This document shows positions 61,650-64,000 of a stretch of DNA of 64,000 nt, piece by piece. The notes under the pieces were generated by a model, which ran no database searches, had not been told where the DNA came from, and saw only the letters and a list, made by a program, of their open reading frames with translations. The translations under genes and the position numbers were made by a program. Source of the stretch: Methyloceanibacter sp. (GTDB lineage Bacteria > Pseudomonadota > Alphaproteobacteria > Rhizobiales > Methyloligellaceae); contig JAGPVD010000071.1 in assembly GCA_018067145.1 (NCBI GenBank), positions 1 through 64,000 on the forward strand, written 5' to 3'. Each line of letters opens with the position of its first letter. Positions within the stretch are counted from its first letter, which is position 1.

Positions 61650-62134
61650 CTGCCAGCGGTCGCAATCTCCGTCGGCACGCCGGCGGCGTGTTTCGAGGTG
61701 CGGATCACGAGAGACGTTTTCACGCTCGCGACATTGGGCGCTGCCGTCAGCTCGTGGATGATGAAGTCCTGAAAGGCACCGAGGTCGAGCGCCACGCAAC
61801 GCAACACGAAGTCGGTCTCGCCTGACAGCATGTGGCAGTCGCGCACGATGGGCGAATCTTGCACGCGTTCTTCGAAGGCGATCAGTTCGGCCTCCGCCTG
61901 GCCGTGCAGCTTGATCATGGCGAAAGCGGTGACATCGAAGCCGAGCGCCTTGTCGTTCAGGATCGCGTTGAAGCCCTCAATGATGCCCGCCTCCTCAAGC
62001 GCCCGTACGCGGCGCAGACATGGCGGCGCTGAAAGGCCGACCTTGCGGGCGAGATCCACGTTGGTGATGCGCCCATCGTCCTGAAGCTCGCGCAGGATTA
62101 GCCAGTCGGTCGTATCAAGGCGGGCGCTACGCAT
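61646..62134 (-). CDS. Lrp/AsnC-family transcriptional regulator
   Basis: 162 residues: N-terminal helix-turn-helix (LDTTDWLILRELQDDGRITN, VDLARKVGLSAPPCLRRVRA) and a C-terminal RAM ligand-binding domain (AFAMIKLHG, DCHMLSGETDFVLRCVALDL, VKTSLVIRTSKH). Feast/famine regulators respond to amino acids. It is divergent from the ELM1-family gene, with 49 bases between. Similar regulators often lie close to trxB in alphaproteobacteria, as here. Confidence 0.93.
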   Translation of the reverse strand: MRSARLDTTDWLILRELQDDGRITNVDLARKVGLSAPPCLRRVRALEEAGIIEGFNAILNDKALGFDVTAFAMIKLHGQAEAELIAFEERVQDSPIVRDCHMLSGETDFVLRCVALDLGAFQDFIIHELTAAPNVASVKTSLVIRTSKHAAGVPTEIATAGS

Positions 62135-62183
62135 GGGTGTTTTCGTTCCCTGGACGATCGCTGGGCCATCGCGCTAGAAGGCG

Positions 62184-64000
<1,817 letters not shown>

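Overview
The window looks like chromosomal DNA from a high-GC alphaproteobacterium of the order Hyphomicrobiales (Rhizobiales). The evidence is gene content and order: pleC, glnE, a sensor/regulator pair, degP and the cycHJKL-type cytochrome c maturation genes lie side by side, and a DivJ-type kinase lies near sufE and a MucR regulator. A MeaB/methylmalonyl-CoA mutase cassette, a TIGR03808 Tat protein, DUF1491 and an ELM1-family protein fit the same group. A Hyphomicrobium/Methyloceanibacter-like lineage is possible, but this is inference. I saw no rRNA, tRNA, CRISPR array or intact insertion sequence.

Layout. 1-4080: 3' part of a DivJ/PleC-type kinase, a DUF1289 protein, two tandem membrane aspartic proteases and a phosphomannomutase/phosphoglucomutase. 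4311-7252: dusA, then a divergent HxlR regulator/hydrolase pair with a clear operator, followed by the frameshifted tail of a FAD monooxygenase. 7284-13291: diheme cytochrome c, copper ATPase, PepN. 13441-26771: pleC, then on the minus strand ccmI-ccmE-ccmF-ccmH-degP-regulator-kinase-glnE. 26911-29955: a glycine-zipper lipoprotein and a FeuN/FeuP/FeuQ-like signalling operon with a PhoP-type promoter box. 30025-33920: remains of a gene transfer agent (GTA)-like head-tail cluster, interleaved with a Tat-exported DUF985 cupin and a TerB-family gene. 33946-39379: small secreted or membrane proteins, a class A penicillin-binding protein and a DUF1214/DUF1254 pair. 39491-45060: DUF1491, peptidoglycan-binding protein, divJ, DUF5330, sufE, two short conserved-domain genes and mucR. 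45523-54374: msrB, oligopeptidase B, isochorismatase-like hydrolase, small ORFs, Fe/Mn superoxide dismutase, ABC-F ATPase and a HerA-like ATPase. 54527-60324: mutA-mutB-meaB-pcp. 60321-64000: TIGR03808 protein, AsnC regulator, ELM1-family protein and the 5' part of trxB.

Main themes are cell-cycle phosphorelay (DivJ and PleC, plus a third related kinase at the left edge), envelope maintenance (DegP system, cytochrome c maturation, PBP1A, FeuPQ-like system), metal and redox stress (CopA, SodB, MsrB, SufE, TrxB) and propionyl/methylmalonyl-CoA metabolism. The most unusual region is 30025-33920, where fragments of seven or more GTA-type structural genes persist in ancestral order, several joined by internal deletions.
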